Shown here one piece after another: positions 34,928 through 44,945 of a DNA stretch of 44,992 nt. The notes under the pieces are model-generated. The model saw only the letters and a list, made by a program, of their open reading frames with translations. It did no database searches and had not been told where the DNA came from. Position 1 is the first letter of the stretch; every line of letters begins with the position of its first letter. Source of the stretch: Rhodothermia bacterium (GTDB lineage Bacteria; Bacteroidota; Rhodothermia; Rhodothermales; UBA2364); assembly GCA_017303715.1 (NCBI GenBank), contig JAFLBZ010000034.1, positions 1 to 44,992 of the forward strand, read 5' to 3'. The position numbers were made by a program, and so were the translations under genes.

Positions 34928-36355
34928 ATGCCCATACGTTCGCTCGAATCTGCTTTTGATCCAGACCATTTCCGCAAGGAAGGTCATGCCTTGGTTGATC
35001 TTCTCGGCGATTATCTGGAGCGCGTTCAGCGTAAAGAACCCGCCGTCCTACCTTGGGTTTCGCCGGATGTGGAGGCCGCTTTCTGGAAAGAAGTGCAATT
35101 TGAGGACAGCCTTTCGTTTTGGCAAACCGTATTGGCGCGTTCCATTCACCTCCACCATCCGCGTTATATGGGGCATCAAACCGCCGTTGTAGCCAATGAG
35201 GCGGCACTCGCGGCCTTGGTTAGCGCGGTTTTGAACAATGGTATGGCCGTTTATGAAATGGGTGCGGTCTCAACTGCCCAAGAGCGAATTTTAATAGGCA
35301 TTTTGGCAGAACACCTAGGATTGGGTACACAGTCAGATGGTTTTTTTACGTCTGGTGGAACGATTGCCAACTTGACAGCTCTCTTAACGGCGCGAGCGGT
35401 AAAAGCGCAACAGGACGTTTGGGAGGACGGAACAAAGGCATCCTTTGCCCTTATGGTCTCGGACGAAGCACATTATTGCATAGATCGGGCGGTTCGGATC
35501 ATGGGCTGGGGACGAGAAGGCATCATCCGAGTTCCTACCAATCCCCAGATGCAGATGGATGTTGCAGCATTGCCCGCTTTATACGAAACTGCGACGGCTT
35601 CCGGTAAAAAAGTTATTGCTATTGTCGGAAGTGCCGGAAGTACCTCCACGGGCGCTTTTGATCCTTTAGAAGTCATTGCGGACTTTGCCGAACAGCACAA
35701 TCTTTGGTTCCATGTGGACGGCGCGCACGGGGCGGCAAGCGCCTTTTCCGAAACGTACAAACCCTTATTAGCAGGTATCCATCGTGCAGACTCGGTGGCA
35801 ATGGATTTTCACAAACTTCTGGGAACGTCGGGGCTGGTAACAGCATTGGTTTACCGAACGGGAGTGCATAGCTACCAAACCTTTGCACAAAGAGCCGATT
35901 ATCTTTTGGAACAAACCGAGAACCCTGAATGGTATAATTTGGGGCGCAGAACCTTGGAATGTACCAAAAACATGATGGTTCTCCGCGCTTTTGCACTCTA
36001 TCAAACGTATGGGACGGCCTTTTTTGCGAACCAAGTAGAGGTCTTACACGGATTGGCCAAGCGTTTTGCGCAACTCGTCCGCGAAAGCACAGATTTTACC
36101 CTCTGTATCCCACCACAGACCAATATCGTGTGTTTTCGATACGAGCCTTCTCACGTAAAACCCGAACAACTGGCCGCCTTGAATCGGGAAATCCGCCAGA
36201 AAATTGTAGCTTCCGGTACGTTTTATTTGGTTCAAACCCAAGTCAAGGGGCAATTTTGGTTACGTCTCACGTTGATGAATCCCCTTACTTCGGTAGAAGA
36301 CCTACAAGCCCTCTTGTCCGAAATCCGGCAAGTTGCCAACGAAATCCATTTGTAA
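34928..36355 (+). CDS. Group II PLP-dependent amino-acid decarboxylase
   Basis: About 475 residues from ATG 34928; the in-frame GTG at 34892 lies inside the gyrB terminator. The fold-type I decarboxylase pattern is clear: LPWVSPDVEAAFW, FFTSGGTIANLTAL, SDEAHYCIDRAVRIMG, the PLP-phosphate region IVGSAGSTSTGAFD, the Asp of HVDGAHGAASAF that contacts the pyridine N, and the Schiff-base lysine in MDFHKLLGTSG (Lys296). This class includes aromatic-amino-acid, glutamate, diaminobutyrate and related decarboxylases. The substrate cannot be told from the sequence. It is 14 bp upstream of a glycosyltransferase, likely co-transcribed. Confidence 0.85.
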   Translation: MPIRSLESAFDPDHFRKEGHALVDLLGDYLERVQRKEPAVLPWVSPDVEAAFWKEVQFEDSLSFWQTVLARSIHLHHPRYMGHQTAVVANEAALAALVSAVLNNGMAVYEMGAVSTAQERILIGILAEHLGLGTQSDGFFTSGGTIANLTALLTARAVKAQQDVWEDGTKASFALMVSDEAHYCIDRAVRIMGWGREGIIRVPTNPQMQMDVAALPALYETATASGKKVIAIVGSAGSTSTGAFDPLEVIADFAEQHNLWFHVDGAHGAASAFSETYKPLLAGIHRADSVAMDFHKLLGTSGLVTALVYRTGVHSYQTFAQRADYLLEQTENPEWYNLGRRTLECTKNMMVLRAFALYQTYGTAFFANQVEVLHGLAKRFAQLVRESTDFTLCIPPQTNIVCFRYEPSHVKPEQLAALNREIRQKIVASGTFYLVQTQVKGQFWLRLTLMNPLTSVEDLQALLSEIRQVANEIHL

Positions 36356-36369
36356 ATGCAACCGACGTT

Positions 36370-37311
36370 ATGAAGCCAACTGTCTCCATCGTCATTCCGG
36401 CCAAAGACGAAGCCGAATCCCTGCCTGAATTGGCAGACCAAATCAGAATGTCCTGCACACCTATCGAACTTTCGTTTGAGGTCTGGATCATTGATGACGG
36501 ATCTAAGGACGACTCATGGGAGGTCATTAAGCGCCTTCAGAGAGAGGACGCTCGATTCCAAGGCATACGGTTTGCTCGGAACTACGGGAAAAGTGCTGCT
36601 CTCTCGGTTGGGTTTGCGCGTGCATGCGGCCAATACGTGGTAACAATGGATGCCGATTTGCAAGACGATCCCGCCGAGATTCCAGAATTAATCCGGATGT
36701 TGGAAGGTGGTTTGGACTTGGTGAGCGGTTGGAAGAAAAAGCGAAACGATCCCCTTGGCAAAACAGTGCCGAGCAAACTCTACAATTATGGTACACGCCT
36801 TGTCTCCGGCATCCCGCTCCACGACTTTAACTGCGGCCTCAAAGCATATCGGGCTGAAGTGGTGAAAATGGTTAAGGTCTATGGCGAACTGCACCGATAT
36901 GTGCCACTACTGGCAAAATGGGAAGGCTTTACCCGAATCGGCGAAAAGGTAGTGAACCATCGTGCAAGGAAATATGGCAGTACAAAATTTGGTTGGGAAC
37001 GCGGTTTGCGAGGCTTTTTAGATCTTATCACCCTTTCTTTTCTTACAAGGTTTGCCGTGCGGCCTATGCACTTTTTTGGCGGATTGGGCCTGTTGGCCTT
37101 CTTCATTGGCTTTATGATTGGGGCATGGCTCAGTTTCGAGAAAATCTTCTGGCTACAACCCATCGGAGATCGTCCGTTGCTCATGTTGGCCATGCTGCTG
37201 ATGCTGCTTGGAGCACAATCCTTTATGACGGGTCTATTGGGTGAAATGCTCCTCAAACCTACATTAGAAGGAACCGAGCAATATCAAATACGCGAAGAGG
37301 CCATAATATAG
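36370..37311 (+). CDS. GT2 glycosyltransferase, DPM1/GtrB-like, with C-terminal membrane helices
   Basis: 313 residues from ATG 36370; the longer frame from 35959 overlaps the decarboxylase. The GT-A catalytic domain has VSIVIPAKDEAESLPEL, IIDDGSKDDSW, the metal-binding MDADLQDDP, and FNCGLKAYRAEV followed by a basic helix KYGSTKFGWERG. Two membrane helices follow (about 235-255 and 270-295). This is the polyisoprenyl-phosphate glycosyltransferase layout (transferring a sugar to a lipid carrier for envelope glycan or lipid modification). The specific sugar is unknown. It follows the decarboxylase by 14 bp. Confidence 0.88.
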   Translation: MKPTVSIVIPAKDEAESLPELADQIRMSCTPIELSFEVWIIDDGSKDDSWEVIKRLQREDARFQGIRFARNYGKSAALSVGFARACGQYVVTMDADLQDDPAEIPELIRMLEGGLDLVSGWKKKRNDPLGKTVPSKLYNYGTRLVSGIPLHDFNCGLKAYRAEVVKMVKVYGELHRYVPLLAKWEGFTRIGEKVVNHRARKYGSTKFGWERGLRGFLDLITLSFLTRFAVRPMHFFGGLGLLAFFIGFMIGAWLSFEKIFWLQPIGDRPLLMLAMLLMLLGAQSFMTGLLGEMLLKPTLEGTEQYQIREEAII

Positions 37312-37697
37312 AAAGCGATGCTAAAGCAACGCGAGTTATGTAATCAAGCTATCACATCGTCGTGATAGAGGAAGGACTCTTACTTGGGTAGCTTTCCGGT
37401 GTACTTCACTGAAAAGGGGCAACCTTAGAAGTGGTGTAAAAAGTGTTATCGCTTATTTTTTTAGAACGGCTTTTCAAACAACTCCAATTTCGAAAAATTA
37501 TACCGTCTATCGGTGTTAATCGAAGAATGTTTGACACTTTTGCTTCTTGCCCTTATATTTATTGTGCTTGAGAGAAAAGGCTACCTTCACCACACCCCAA
37601 AGTCCCACCCTCTCGGCTAAAATACAGCCATATTTTTACTGTATTGAGTGACACGCCCCCTCCAATACACCTTTAACGTGTCTAAATTTGCTGAACC
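37312..37697. other. Intergenic region with a hairpin and the M23 promoter
   Basis: 386 bp without a gene. A 7-bp hairpin CTATCAC and GTGATAG (37349-37368) near the left end may end the upstream transcript but lacks a T-run. The promoter candidate for the peptidase lies at 37531-37559. Confidence 0.5.
37531..37559 (+). promoter_or_regulatory. Candidate promoter of the M23 peptidase gene
   Basis: TTGACA (37531-37536) and TATATT (37554-37559) are separated by exactly 17 bp, 138 bp before the ATG at 37698. This matches the primary-sigma consensus closely. Confidence 0.5.
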
Positions 37698-38684
37698 ATG
37701 TCTCAAAACAAGTATTATTATTACGACCACGAGACCATGTCTTTCGTGGAAGCAGCTCCCATACAACGCAACAACCCACTCCACTGGGGTGCAATTGCTG
37801 TTGGTGCTGCTACTCTCCTTATTGCCGTCGGAATATGGGCCTTTAGTAGTATCGGTGGAGGGTCTGCAAAGGAGTATCAATTAAAGAGCGAAAATGAAGC
37901 CCTACGTACACAACTCGGCCAAACAGAGAAACGTGTGGACGCTGTCTTTGACAAGTTAGATGAGTTGTACAAAAAGGACAGTGAACTTTACCGTGTGGTG
38001 TTACAGGTTGATCCCATCTCCAAAGATGTACGGGATGTTGGAGTAGGTGGAAGCGACTCATACGAGTCCTTTGACGGATACTCCAATGAAACAGGTGGGC
38101 TGTTGCGTCGAATGAACACAACCTTAGACAAATTAGAGCGCCAAATGAGTCTTCAAGGCTCATCCTATCGGGAACTCATCACCATTGCCCGTACCAAAAA
38201 CGAAGACCTTGCCCACAAACCAATCATGATCCCCGTAGAAGGTGGTCGCTTCACTTCTGGTTTTGGCTATCGCTTCCATCCCATAGCACGTACACGTAGA
38301 ATGCACGAAGGGGTGGACATTGTTGTCCCAATCGGCACACCTGTTTATGCGCCTGCCAATGGTACGGTTGATTTTGCAGCCACCAAAGGCGGATATGGCC
38401 ATACCGTAGTTCTAAAACACGGTAACAGTGGTTATTCCACATTGTTTGCCCACCTTTCGCGATATATTGTTTCTCAGGGACAAACGGTAAAACGCGGCCA
38501 ACTCATCGCCTATTCGGGCAACTCTGGTAGCTCCACAGGCCCGCACCTTCATTATGAAGTACAAAGTGCAGATGGCCAACAAAAATTCAACCCGATGGAT
38601 TTCATTGCGCCAAGTATGTCGCCCAAAGCCCTCAAAGAAGCCATTAAAGGCGCCGAGGGCGAGTCTGCCTCTTTGGATTTTTAA
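37698..38684 (+). CDS. M23-family metallopeptidase, membrane-anchored
   Basis: 328 residues. A tyrosine-rich cytoplasmic head (MSQNKYYYYDHETMSF) leads to one membrane helix (about 30-52), a coiled-coil stalk (about 60-150, with ENEALRTQLGQTEKRVDAVF) and a LytM/M23 domain (about 175-315). The zinc ligands are intact: GFGYRFHPIARTRRMHEGVD supplies the H...D pair and STGPHLHYEV the HxH. Members cut cross-bridges or stem peptides in peptidoglycan. The YYYYD-type head is common in Bacteroidota M23 proteins. Monocistronic, with its own promoter candidate and terminator. Confidence 0.92.
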   Translation: MSQNKYYYYDHETMSFVEAAPIQRNNPLHWGAIAVGAATLLIAVGIWAFSSIGGGSAKEYQLKSENEALRTQLGQTEKRVDAVFDKLDELYKKDSELYRVVLQVDPISKDVRDVGVGGSDSYESFDGYSNETGGLLRRMNTTLDKLERQMSLQGSSYRELITIARTKNEDLAHKPIMIPVEGGRFTSGFGYRFHPIARTRRMHEGVDIVVPIGTPVYAPANGTVDFAATKGGYGHTVVLKHGNSGYSTLFAHLSRYIVSQGQTVKRGQLIAYSGNSGSSTGPHLHYEVQSADGQQKFNPMDFIAPSMSPKALKEAIKGAEGESASLDF

Positions 38685-39000
38685 GCCATAGAATTCCTTT
38701 TGCAAATTTCATCTTCAGCATTAACTATAATCCCGAAGCGGAGAAAAGCATTTTTTCTCCGTTAGGTTTTTTTATGGGCTATGCGACAAAAGACGACCAA
38801 TGCAAAAGAGTTGAATGGTACCAACGTATTCAGGATGCTGCTCCTTCTTATTTCTCCTCAAAATCAAATCAAAACAGCGTGATACGATCTTCGTCTTTGT
38901 TGATTTGCATGGGGTTGGAGTTGGCATTTTGCTCATACAGCCTTCTCGCGCACTTATCATCTCACCGCCAACTTGAGGCCAAGAAACAAGTCATCATGCC
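38685..39000. other. Intergenic region without a supported gene
   Basis: 316 bp. It contains the terminator of the M23 gene. An ORF at 38774-39004 (76 codons) and one on the reverse strand (38772-38960) show no family features and overlap the next start or the terminator end, so neither is called. Confidence 0.55.
38739..38773 (+). terminator. Rho-independent terminator after the M23 gene
   Basis: Stem CGGAGAAAA and TTTTCTCCG (9 bp, perfect) with a 5-nt loop, followed by TTAGGTTTTTTTA. Confidence 0.88.
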
Positions 39001-40071
39001 ATGATTCCTTTCATTCTCTTAAGCCTCAACATCCTCGTATGGAGTCTGTTGTATATCGGTTTTAGAAGGTCTATCCATAACGTACAAAAAGGATCTTCAT
39101 CCACCGTACCGATTTCAGTCTTGGTTGCCCTAAAAAACGAAGAAGCCCAAGTTCCAACCTTGGTTGAAGCATTTAAAAAACAGATCTACCCGCACTTCGA
39201 GGTCATTTTCATTAACGATGGCTCTACGGATCAAACAACGGCGCAGTTAAGGCTGGCGATAGGCGACGATTTACGGTTTCGCCTCTATGACCGCCCCGAT
39301 GACATGCGTTCGGGGAAGAAATTTGCCCTGACATATGGTATTTTGCAAGCAAAACATGCGCACTTGGCTTTCACCGACGCAGATTGTGTCCCAAGCCCGA
39401 CGTGGTTACGGCAACTCGCTGGCCACATCACCACAATACCAGATGCGGTATGGGTGGGCTATGGCCCCTTTTTATCTGAACCCACCTTGCTTAACCTCTT
39501 CGTCCGTTATGAAACAAACCTGACCGCTTATCTTACCGCTGCTTTTACCGGTTGGGGACAAGCATACATGGCTGTCGGACGAAATTTAAGCTACCCCAAA
39601 AAAACATTTGAAGAAGTTCAGGGCTTTGCTTCCCATCAACACCTCCTGAGCGGTGACGATGACTTATTTATACAGACGGTACAGGCGCACAAAACATCGC
39701 CCATTTATATGGTCTTAGAACAAGAGGCATGGGTTTATAGCAGTCCTCCTTCTTCATTTCGGGTGTGGTTTCGTCAAAAAACCCGTCATTTTTCAGCAGC
39801 ACGCGGTTATGCTCGACGTGCTATGGTGGGCTTATCGGTCATTCAGATGTTGCAAATTTTGTCTTGGGCTGTATTGTTTTGGGATTTTTGGACGGGACTT
39901 CTTGCCCTATCTTTGAGGTGGCTGTTCATGGCCACGTGTTTTTCTCTGGTGTCTGTGCGCCTACATACGGCATCGTTGTTGCTCCTTATACCACTTTTAG
40001 ACGGACTTTACCACCTCATGAACCTTGTTGTTGCGCCTTTTGGTTACCTGAAAAAAACGCTCCGGTGGTGA
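39001..40071 (+). CDS. GT2 glycosyltransferase with C-terminal membrane helices
   Basis: 356 residues. An N-terminal hydrophobic anchor (about 3-20) precedes the GT-A domain: ISVLVALKNEEAQVPTLVEA, VIFINDGSTDQTT, the metal-binding AFTDADCVPSPTWL, and SGDDDLFIQ with the QxxRW-like WFRQKTRHFSAA near residue 255. Several C-terminal helices (about 275-345) follow. This is the processive or AglB-like layout seen in membrane glycosyltransferases that make polysaccharide or glycolipids. The sugar is unknown. ATG 39001 overlaps the end of the spurious 38774 frame. It is read as monocistronic. Confidence 0.85.
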   Translation: MIPFILLSLNILVWSLLYIGFRRSIHNVQKGSSSTVPISVLVALKNEEAQVPTLVEAFKKQIYPHFEVIFINDGSTDQTTAQLRLAIGDDLRFRLYDRPDDMRSGKKFALTYGILQAKHAHLAFTDADCVPSPTWLRQLAGHITTIPDAVWVGYGPFLSEPTLLNLFVRYETNLTAYLTAAFTGWGQAYMAVGRNLSYPKKTFEEVQGFASHQHLLSGDDDLFIQTVQAHKTSPIYMVLEQEAWVYSSPPSSFRVWFRQKTRHFSAARGYARRAMVGLSVIQMLQILSWAVLFWDFWTGLLALSLRWLFMATCFSLVSVRLHTASLLLLIPLLDGLYHLMNLVVAPFGYLKKTLRW

Positions 40072-40310
40072 TAGGAATGACCAAATCAGCCTTGCCGAGG
40101 CACTCAAAATGCCCAAATCACAAGCCATTAACCCAACGTTCTCCTTGTGAAACACTTTTTTTCATGGAGCGGGAACCTATCTACCCGTTTCGTTTTATTA
40201 TTATAAGGCGGCTACTACGGCATTCATTGATCGTTGAAGAGGGAGTTTACCGCCTACTTTGCCTGCCTAACCCCTCATTTTACCAAACCTAATCCCCCTC
40301 CTATAAAATT

Positions 40311-40529
40311 ATGTACTGGACTTTTGATTTGGCCTCTTATTTAAATGATGCGCCGTGGCCGGCTACAAAAGACGAGTTGATTGACTATGCCACCAGAACA
40401 GGAGCACCGGAAGAGGTCTTAGAAAATCTGGAAATGCTTGAGGATGATGAAACCCCTTACGAAAGTATGCAAGAAATTTGGCCAGATTATCCAACCAGTT
40501 CCGACGACTTCTACTATACAGAAGAATAA
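40311..40529 (+). CDS. Small acidic DUF2795-like protein
   Basis: 72 residues, very acidic (DLASYLNDAPWPATKDELID, ENLEMLEDDETPYES). The pattern LNDAPWPATKDELIDYATRTGAP with a following E.LE.L matches small DUF2795-type proteins found in Bacteroidota and cyanobacteria. Function is not known. It starts 240 bp after the glycosyltransferase and ends 28 bp before the outer-membrane protein, so co-transcription with the latter is likely. Confidence 0.75.
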   Translation: MYWTFDLASYLNDAPWPATKDELIDYATRTGAPEEVLENLEMLEDDETPYESMQEIWPDYPTSSDDFYYTEE

Positions 40530-40557
40530 GCGTTTGGGGCCTGTTGATCCATCCTTA

Positions 40558-43065
40558 ATGCGCTATACGTATAAAGCAATTTCTACTTGGCGCAATACCC
40601 ATAAGCACGTTTTTACAATTTGTGCTGTTGTTTGTTTGCACGTCCTTCTTGTAAAAGTTGTATTTGCACAACCGACCGCTTACAAAACAGGCCCAATAGT
40701 CTCCTCCATCGAAATTGAAGGCCAGTCCCTCTTTGGGGTAGAAACACAGTTGCTCCCCTTGGTCAATACCGAAGTGAACCGAAAATTGTTTGGTATCTCC
40801 GGTGTTACGCCTTGGCTATGGATTTATCGTTGGGGAACCAAGAGTGGTTTACCAAGCCGACTCAAAGAGGGCATCATCAAAAGTGGTGAAAAACCCGCCT
40901 TTTTGGATCTTGTCGTCATGGAAAAAGATTCCGATCGGCTGCGGCTGTTTTTTCGTCAGCAGGGGTATCGGTCAGCACAGGTAAAAGCACAGGTTATCAA
41001 AAAAAATCCAGACTCCTCCGAAGTAATCGTTCGGTTTAATATCACACCCGGATCACCGACCTTTATCCGAACCTTTCGTTATCAGGGTTTGGATAAACTT
41101 ACTCCAGAACAAAAAGAGCGGCTCCTTTCGCAATCCTTACTCATCGGCGATAAAAAGTCTGCTGATACCCTTCGCTTAGACAACAAACGCTATATCGAGC
41201 CAAAACTCTACGAGGAAAGGCGGCGCATCATCACTTTTCTACAAGACGAAGGCTATCCGGAGATTACCCGTGACTCGGTAAGGGTTTTGGTCACACCCGT
41301 CCGACCCGACTCGTTTGACGTGACCATGCTGGTGGGAATGGGAAAACGCTACCGTATGGGTGACATTCGCTTTCGCATAACCGGCCCGGACGGATCCTTA
41401 GCCCAGCAAGACACACTACAGTGGTTAGAACGAGAATACCAACCGCGTTTGCATGTAACCGCCACCCGAATTGGTGAAGGCTCTTTAAATCCCAACCTGC
41501 TGTATGCGCTCATGCAGTTTTCTCCCGGTGAGTGGTATAATCAATCTAAATTGCTCCAAACCAAATTATTACTTGAACAAACGGGTCTCTTTCCTTTTAC
41601 AAATTTTAATCCTGTTTATTCGGCGGCAAGCGACCACGAGAACCGATCTTATGTCCCCATAGAGGTTGAGCTGCGTACACGTTCTCGGTTTGAGGTGAAT
41701 TGGGATGGATCGCTTTTACAACGTTTTAATACCAATACCAGTAACGAAATCGGGCTTGGTACGGGGGCTTCTGTCTCCGACCTAAACGTTTGGGGACAAG
41801 GCGAAAAGATGCGGCTGCGTGTTTCTGCATCCGGTACATTAGAACGTGGCTTCGCCCTCTTGAACAATGCCCAACAAGCAGGCACCTTTAGCCGCTCAAC
41901 GCAATACGATGCCTCGCTTGGTTGGAGTTTTCCTTATTTACGAAAACGACTCTCTTGGATGGGGCCTCTCTTTGGGGTTCCTTTTTATAGTGCTTCTACC
42001 CGTATCCAAGTCAATTATCTGCATGAAAAACGAGATGTCATCAAACTTTCCCGCGACCGTGCTTCGTTGTTATACCAATTAGACTTTCGGCACAACCGTT
42101 CAATCACTTCAACCCTAAACCTCTTCGATTTCTCGTTCAGCGATCCCCAGCCGGCAGCCGGCTTCGAGGAACTTTTCTTGAGCCTCATTACCGATCCCGT
42201 CCAATACCAACGTGCCGTCGAGGATTATACCGTGCGCAAAGTCAACAATGCTTTCCGGTATGCCATCCGTGGCGGAAATGCCGACCCACTCCGTAGAGAC
42301 AAAGGATACTCCAGTGAATTTGGCGCCGAAATTGGGGGCAATTTACCTTTCTTGTTAGACCGTTTTGCCATTACGCCAAATACCTTAGAAGGCACATTAC
42401 CCGGCATTGGTGCAGGGAGTAGTTTGGCATATCGGCAGTACGCCCGCTTTAATTTGGATTTCCGGAAATACCAACCACGCGGGAGCTACGGAACCCTTGC
42501 ATGGAAAGCCTCGGCAGGATGGGCCTTCCCGACTGGTAGCCATACTGGAACGCCACTGGCCAATAGATGCGGGGAAAACGCCTTAAATGCAAACCTACAA
42601 GATTGTCGGCGTGCCGAGGTCCCCTATGAAAGAAGGTTTTTTATTGGCGGAAGTTCAAGCCTACGCGCATGGGGATTGGGAGAACTGGGGCCGGGAGAAG
42701 CCACTTCCGCGAAGGACGGACTCACAGGTGTGCTGGGCGGTGATGTGAAGTTAGAGGCCAGTTTGGAGTATCGGCAGGTTTTCGTCCGTAACTTGTTCGG
42801 TGCAGATTATTTGTTGGCCACTTTTGTGGATGCAGGAAACATTTGGTACGATCGTCGTAATGCCTCGGATGTAGCCGCCGCCAAATTCATATTGCCCGAT
42901 GCCTTCCGACAATTGGGCATTGGTGGCGGATTTGGGCTACGCATCTCGTGGGCTTATCTTATTTTACGGTTCGACTGGGCCGTACAAATGCTTGCACCCG
43001 GTGGCACTTTTTTCCCAAATGGCATCCGATTTCGGTTTATTCCCGGCCTTGGCCAAGCCTTTTGA
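40558..43065 (+). CDS. BamA/TamA-family outer-membrane protein
   Basis: 835 residues from ATG 40558; the frame from 40438 overlaps the DUF2795 gene. A hydrophobic signal (about 17-38, ending VFAQ) is followed by POTRA-like repeats (about 46-375; IRTFRYQGLDKLTPEQKERLL, YRMGDIRFRITG) and a C-terminal Omp85 barrel (about 390-835). Surface-antigen features include FEVNWDGSLLQRF, YERRFFIGGSSSLRAWG, and a long extracellular insert rich in RDKGYSSEFG. The RRFFIGG...RGWxxxxLGP-type segment (here FFIGGSSSLRAWGLGELGPG) is the L6 loop signature of BamA. It may be a second copy; divergence from a typical BamA suggests a TamA-like role. Confidence 0.88.
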   Translation: MRYTYKAISTWRNTHKHVFTICAVVCLHVLLVKVVFAQPTAYKTGPIVSSIEIEGQSLFGVETQLLPLVNTEVNRKLFGISGVTPWLWIYRWGTKSGLPSRLKEGIIKSGEKPAFLDLVVMEKDSDRLRLFFRQQGYRSAQVKAQVIKKNPDSSEVIVRFNITPGSPTFIRTFRYQGLDKLTPEQKERLLSQSLLIGDKKSADTLRLDNKRYIEPKLYEERRRIITFLQDEGYPEITRDSVRVLVTPVRPDSFDVTMLVGMGKRYRMGDIRFRITGPDGSLAQQDTLQWLEREYQPRLHVTATRIGEGSLNPNLLYALMQFSPGEWYNQSKLLQTKLLLEQTGLFPFTNFNPVYSAASDHENRSYVPIEVELRTRSRFEVNWDGSLLQRFNTNTSNEIGLGTGASVSDLNVWGQGEKMRLRVSASGTLERGFALLNNAQQAGTFSRSTQYDASLGWSFPYLRKRLSWMGPLFGVPFYSASTRIQVNYLHEKRDVIKLSRDRASLLYQLDFRHNRSITSTLNLFDFSFSDPQPAAGFEELFLSLITDPVQYQRAVEDYTVRKVNNAFRYAIRGGNADPLRRDKGYSSEFGAEIGGNLPFLLDRFAITPNTLEGTLPGIGAGSSLAYRQYARFNLDFRKYQPRGSYGTLAWKASAGWAFPTGSHTGTPLANRCGENALNANLQDCRRAEVPYERRFFIGGSSSLRAWGLGELGPGEATSAKDGLTGVLGGDVKLEASLEYRQVFVRNLFGADYLLATFVDAGNIWYDRRNASDVAAAKFILPDAFRQLGIGGGFGLRISWAYLILRFDWAVQMLAPGGTFFPNGIRFRFIPGLGQAF

Positions 43066-43085
43066 CGATCCTTGTAAATTATACC

Positions 43086-44486
43086 ATGAAGAAAAACGAA
43101 GTATTGACGCTAACCGTAGAACGATTCGCAGATCAAGGCAAAGTATTGGCGAAGGTAAATGGCTATGTTGTTTTCTTTAAAGGAGCAGCTCCCGGAGACG
43201 TAGTACAGGTACGGACGACGAAGGTCAAAAAAAACTATGCCGAAGCCCTGCTTTTAGGCGTTCTCTCGCCGAGTCCGTTACGGGTTGCGCCAACTTGTCG
43301 GTACTTTGGGGTTTGTGGAGGGTGCAAATGGCAACACGTCGGCTACGAGCATCAACTCATCGCCAAGCGCGAAAGTGTGGAAGATGCTCTTATACATACA
43401 GGTGGCTTCCAAGAGGTGAAGGTTCAGCCTACCATTGGTATGGAAGCGCCGTGGTTCTATCGCAATAAAATGGAGTTTTCGTTCTCGACACAGCGCTGGT
43501 TAACCGATGCAGAAATGGGGACAGAACAACCCGTGGAGCGCAACTTTGCGTTGGGTCTTCATGCTCCGGGACGATTCGACAAAGTGTTAGACCTCGAAAT
43601 GTGTCACCTACAGTCCGAACTTAGTGCAAGGATTGTGAATGGCTTGCGTCAATATGCCAAAGAAAATCAATGGCCGGCTTGGGATACCCGTAAACAAACC
43701 GGTTTTTTGCGCCATATCGTCATTCGTCAAACATGGCATACCCAAGACCTGATGGTCAATTTGGTCACTTATGGCCATTATGCTGAAAAGATGAGCCGCT
43801 TGGCCGCATTTTTCCGAACGCATTTTCCCGAAATTACTACCTTTATCAATACCTGCAACACGGGCCTTGCACAAACGGCCTACGGTGAAAGTACCCATGT
43901 CATTTATGGCCCCGGAAAGATTTACGACAAAATAGGCGGCCTCACCTTCGAGATTGCGCCCAATGCGTTTTTCCAGACCAATACCTCACAGGCCGAGAAA
44001 CTCTATGAAGTGACGCGCAACTTTGCCGAACTCCGGCCCGATGACTTGATGTATGACCTCTACTGCGGAGCCGGAACTATCTCGCTCTTTTGTGCAAAGC
44101 AGGTAAAACAGGTTGTGGGCGTAGAATTGGTGGAAGAAGCTGTTGCCAATGCCCGAATTAATGCCCAATTGAACCAAATCCATAATGCCACCTTTCTTAG
44201 TGGAGACCTCATGCGGCTTTTTACACCGGATTTTGTCCGAAAATATGGAAAGCCAGATGTCTTAATCGTGGATCCGCCAAGAGTCGGTATGCACCCAAAA
44301 GTGGTCGGACAAATTGCACAATTACAGCCAGAAAGATTTGTGTATGTCTCATGCAACCCGATGTCGCAAGCCCGCGAACTAAAAGAATTGTCAGATTTAT
44401 ACGCCATCGAGGATGTACAGCCCGTAGATATGTTTCCGCATACCCACCATACCGAGAGCGTTGTAAAACTCCGGCTGCGCACATAA
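43086..44486 (+). CDS. rlmD: 23S rRNA (uracil-C5)-methyltransferase, RlmD type
   Basis: Methylates U1939 (or U747 in RlmC/RumB-type relatives) of 23S rRNA. The product is 466 residues from ATG 43086; the frame upstream to 42948 overlaps the outer-membrane gene. N-terminal TRAM domain (about 1-60); iron-sulphur ligands in CRYFGVCGGCKWQH plus a later Cys (MCHLQ); SAM motif LMYDLYCGAGTISLF; DPPRVGMHPKV; and the catalytic nucleophile Cys423 in YVSCNP. The closing HTHHTESVVKL is typical of the family. RlmD, RlmC and TrmA cannot be fully separated by eye, but the Fe-S cluster with TRAM favours RlmD. It follows the outer-membrane gene by 20 bp. Confidence 0.88.
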   Translation: MKKNEVLTLTVERFADQGKVLAKVNGYVVFFKGAAPGDVVQVRTTKVKKNYAEALLLGVLSPSPLRVAPTCRYFGVCGGCKWQHVGYEHQLIAKRESVEDALIHTGGFQEVKVQPTIGMEAPWFYRNKMEFSFSTQRWLTDAEMGTEQPVERNFALGLHAPGRFDKVLDLEMCHLQSELSARIVNGLRQYAKENQWPAWDTRKQTGFLRHIVIRQTWHTQDLMVNLVTYGHYAEKMSRLAAFFRTHFPEITTFINTCNTGLAQTAYGESTHVIYGPGKIYDKIGGLTFEIAPNAFFQTNTSQAEKLYEVTRNFAELRPDDLMYDLYCGAGTISLFCAKQVKQVVGVELVEEAVANARINAQLNQIHNATFLSGDLMRLFTPDFVRKYGKPDVLIVDPPRVGMHPKVVGQIAQLQPERFVYVSCNPMSQARELKELSDLYAIEDVQPVDMFPHTHHTESVVKLRLRT

Positions 44487-44945
44487 AACGCTTAATGCCT
44501 ATTCAGATTCTTATACCATAACGGCTCGGCCTTCTTCATACATGTTTTGTCTTGGCGTATTTGTCCTTCATTTCAATTATTGCCCTTACGCAGCTAAAAA
44601 TAGTTTTACCAACTTGAACCTTTAAAAGGTTTTTGTTAACCCAATAGCGATTAGTTTCAAGGTTTCGAATTAGTGTCATAAATTTGGAACTTGTAAAATA
44701 TTTGTAAATTCCGAGTTCATCCTGTTGTGCAAAGCATGATTTTAAAGTTTACAACTAAAAGGCAATTCTCTTTGTCATGTAAAAAGTCTATTGAATACAA
44801 CTCCTTTATACTTTGAATAATCGCCTTTTTGGTCATAACCAGTCGCCAATTGATTTTTAGTAATTAGACTTGTTGCATTGGGATAAGTATAATGTTTACA
44901 TTAGTTTAAACGTGTATTCCTCTCAATATTAATCTATATAAAACG
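44487..44945. other. AT-rich intergenic region without a gene
   Basis: 459 bp, AT-rich compared with its neighbours. The only structure is the weak hairpin at 44617-44634. No tRNA or small ORF is supported. Confidence 0.5.
44617..44634 (+). terminator. Weak hairpin with T-run
   Basis: AACCT, TTAAA loop, AGGTT, followed by TTTT. It lies 130 bp after rlmD and may end its transcript. Short stem, so weak. Confidence 0.35.

Noticed and set aside
38774-39004. 76-codon ORF between the M23 and glycosyltransferase genes
   Set aside because: Starts right at the terminator T-run, overlaps the next ATG and has no recognisable domain.
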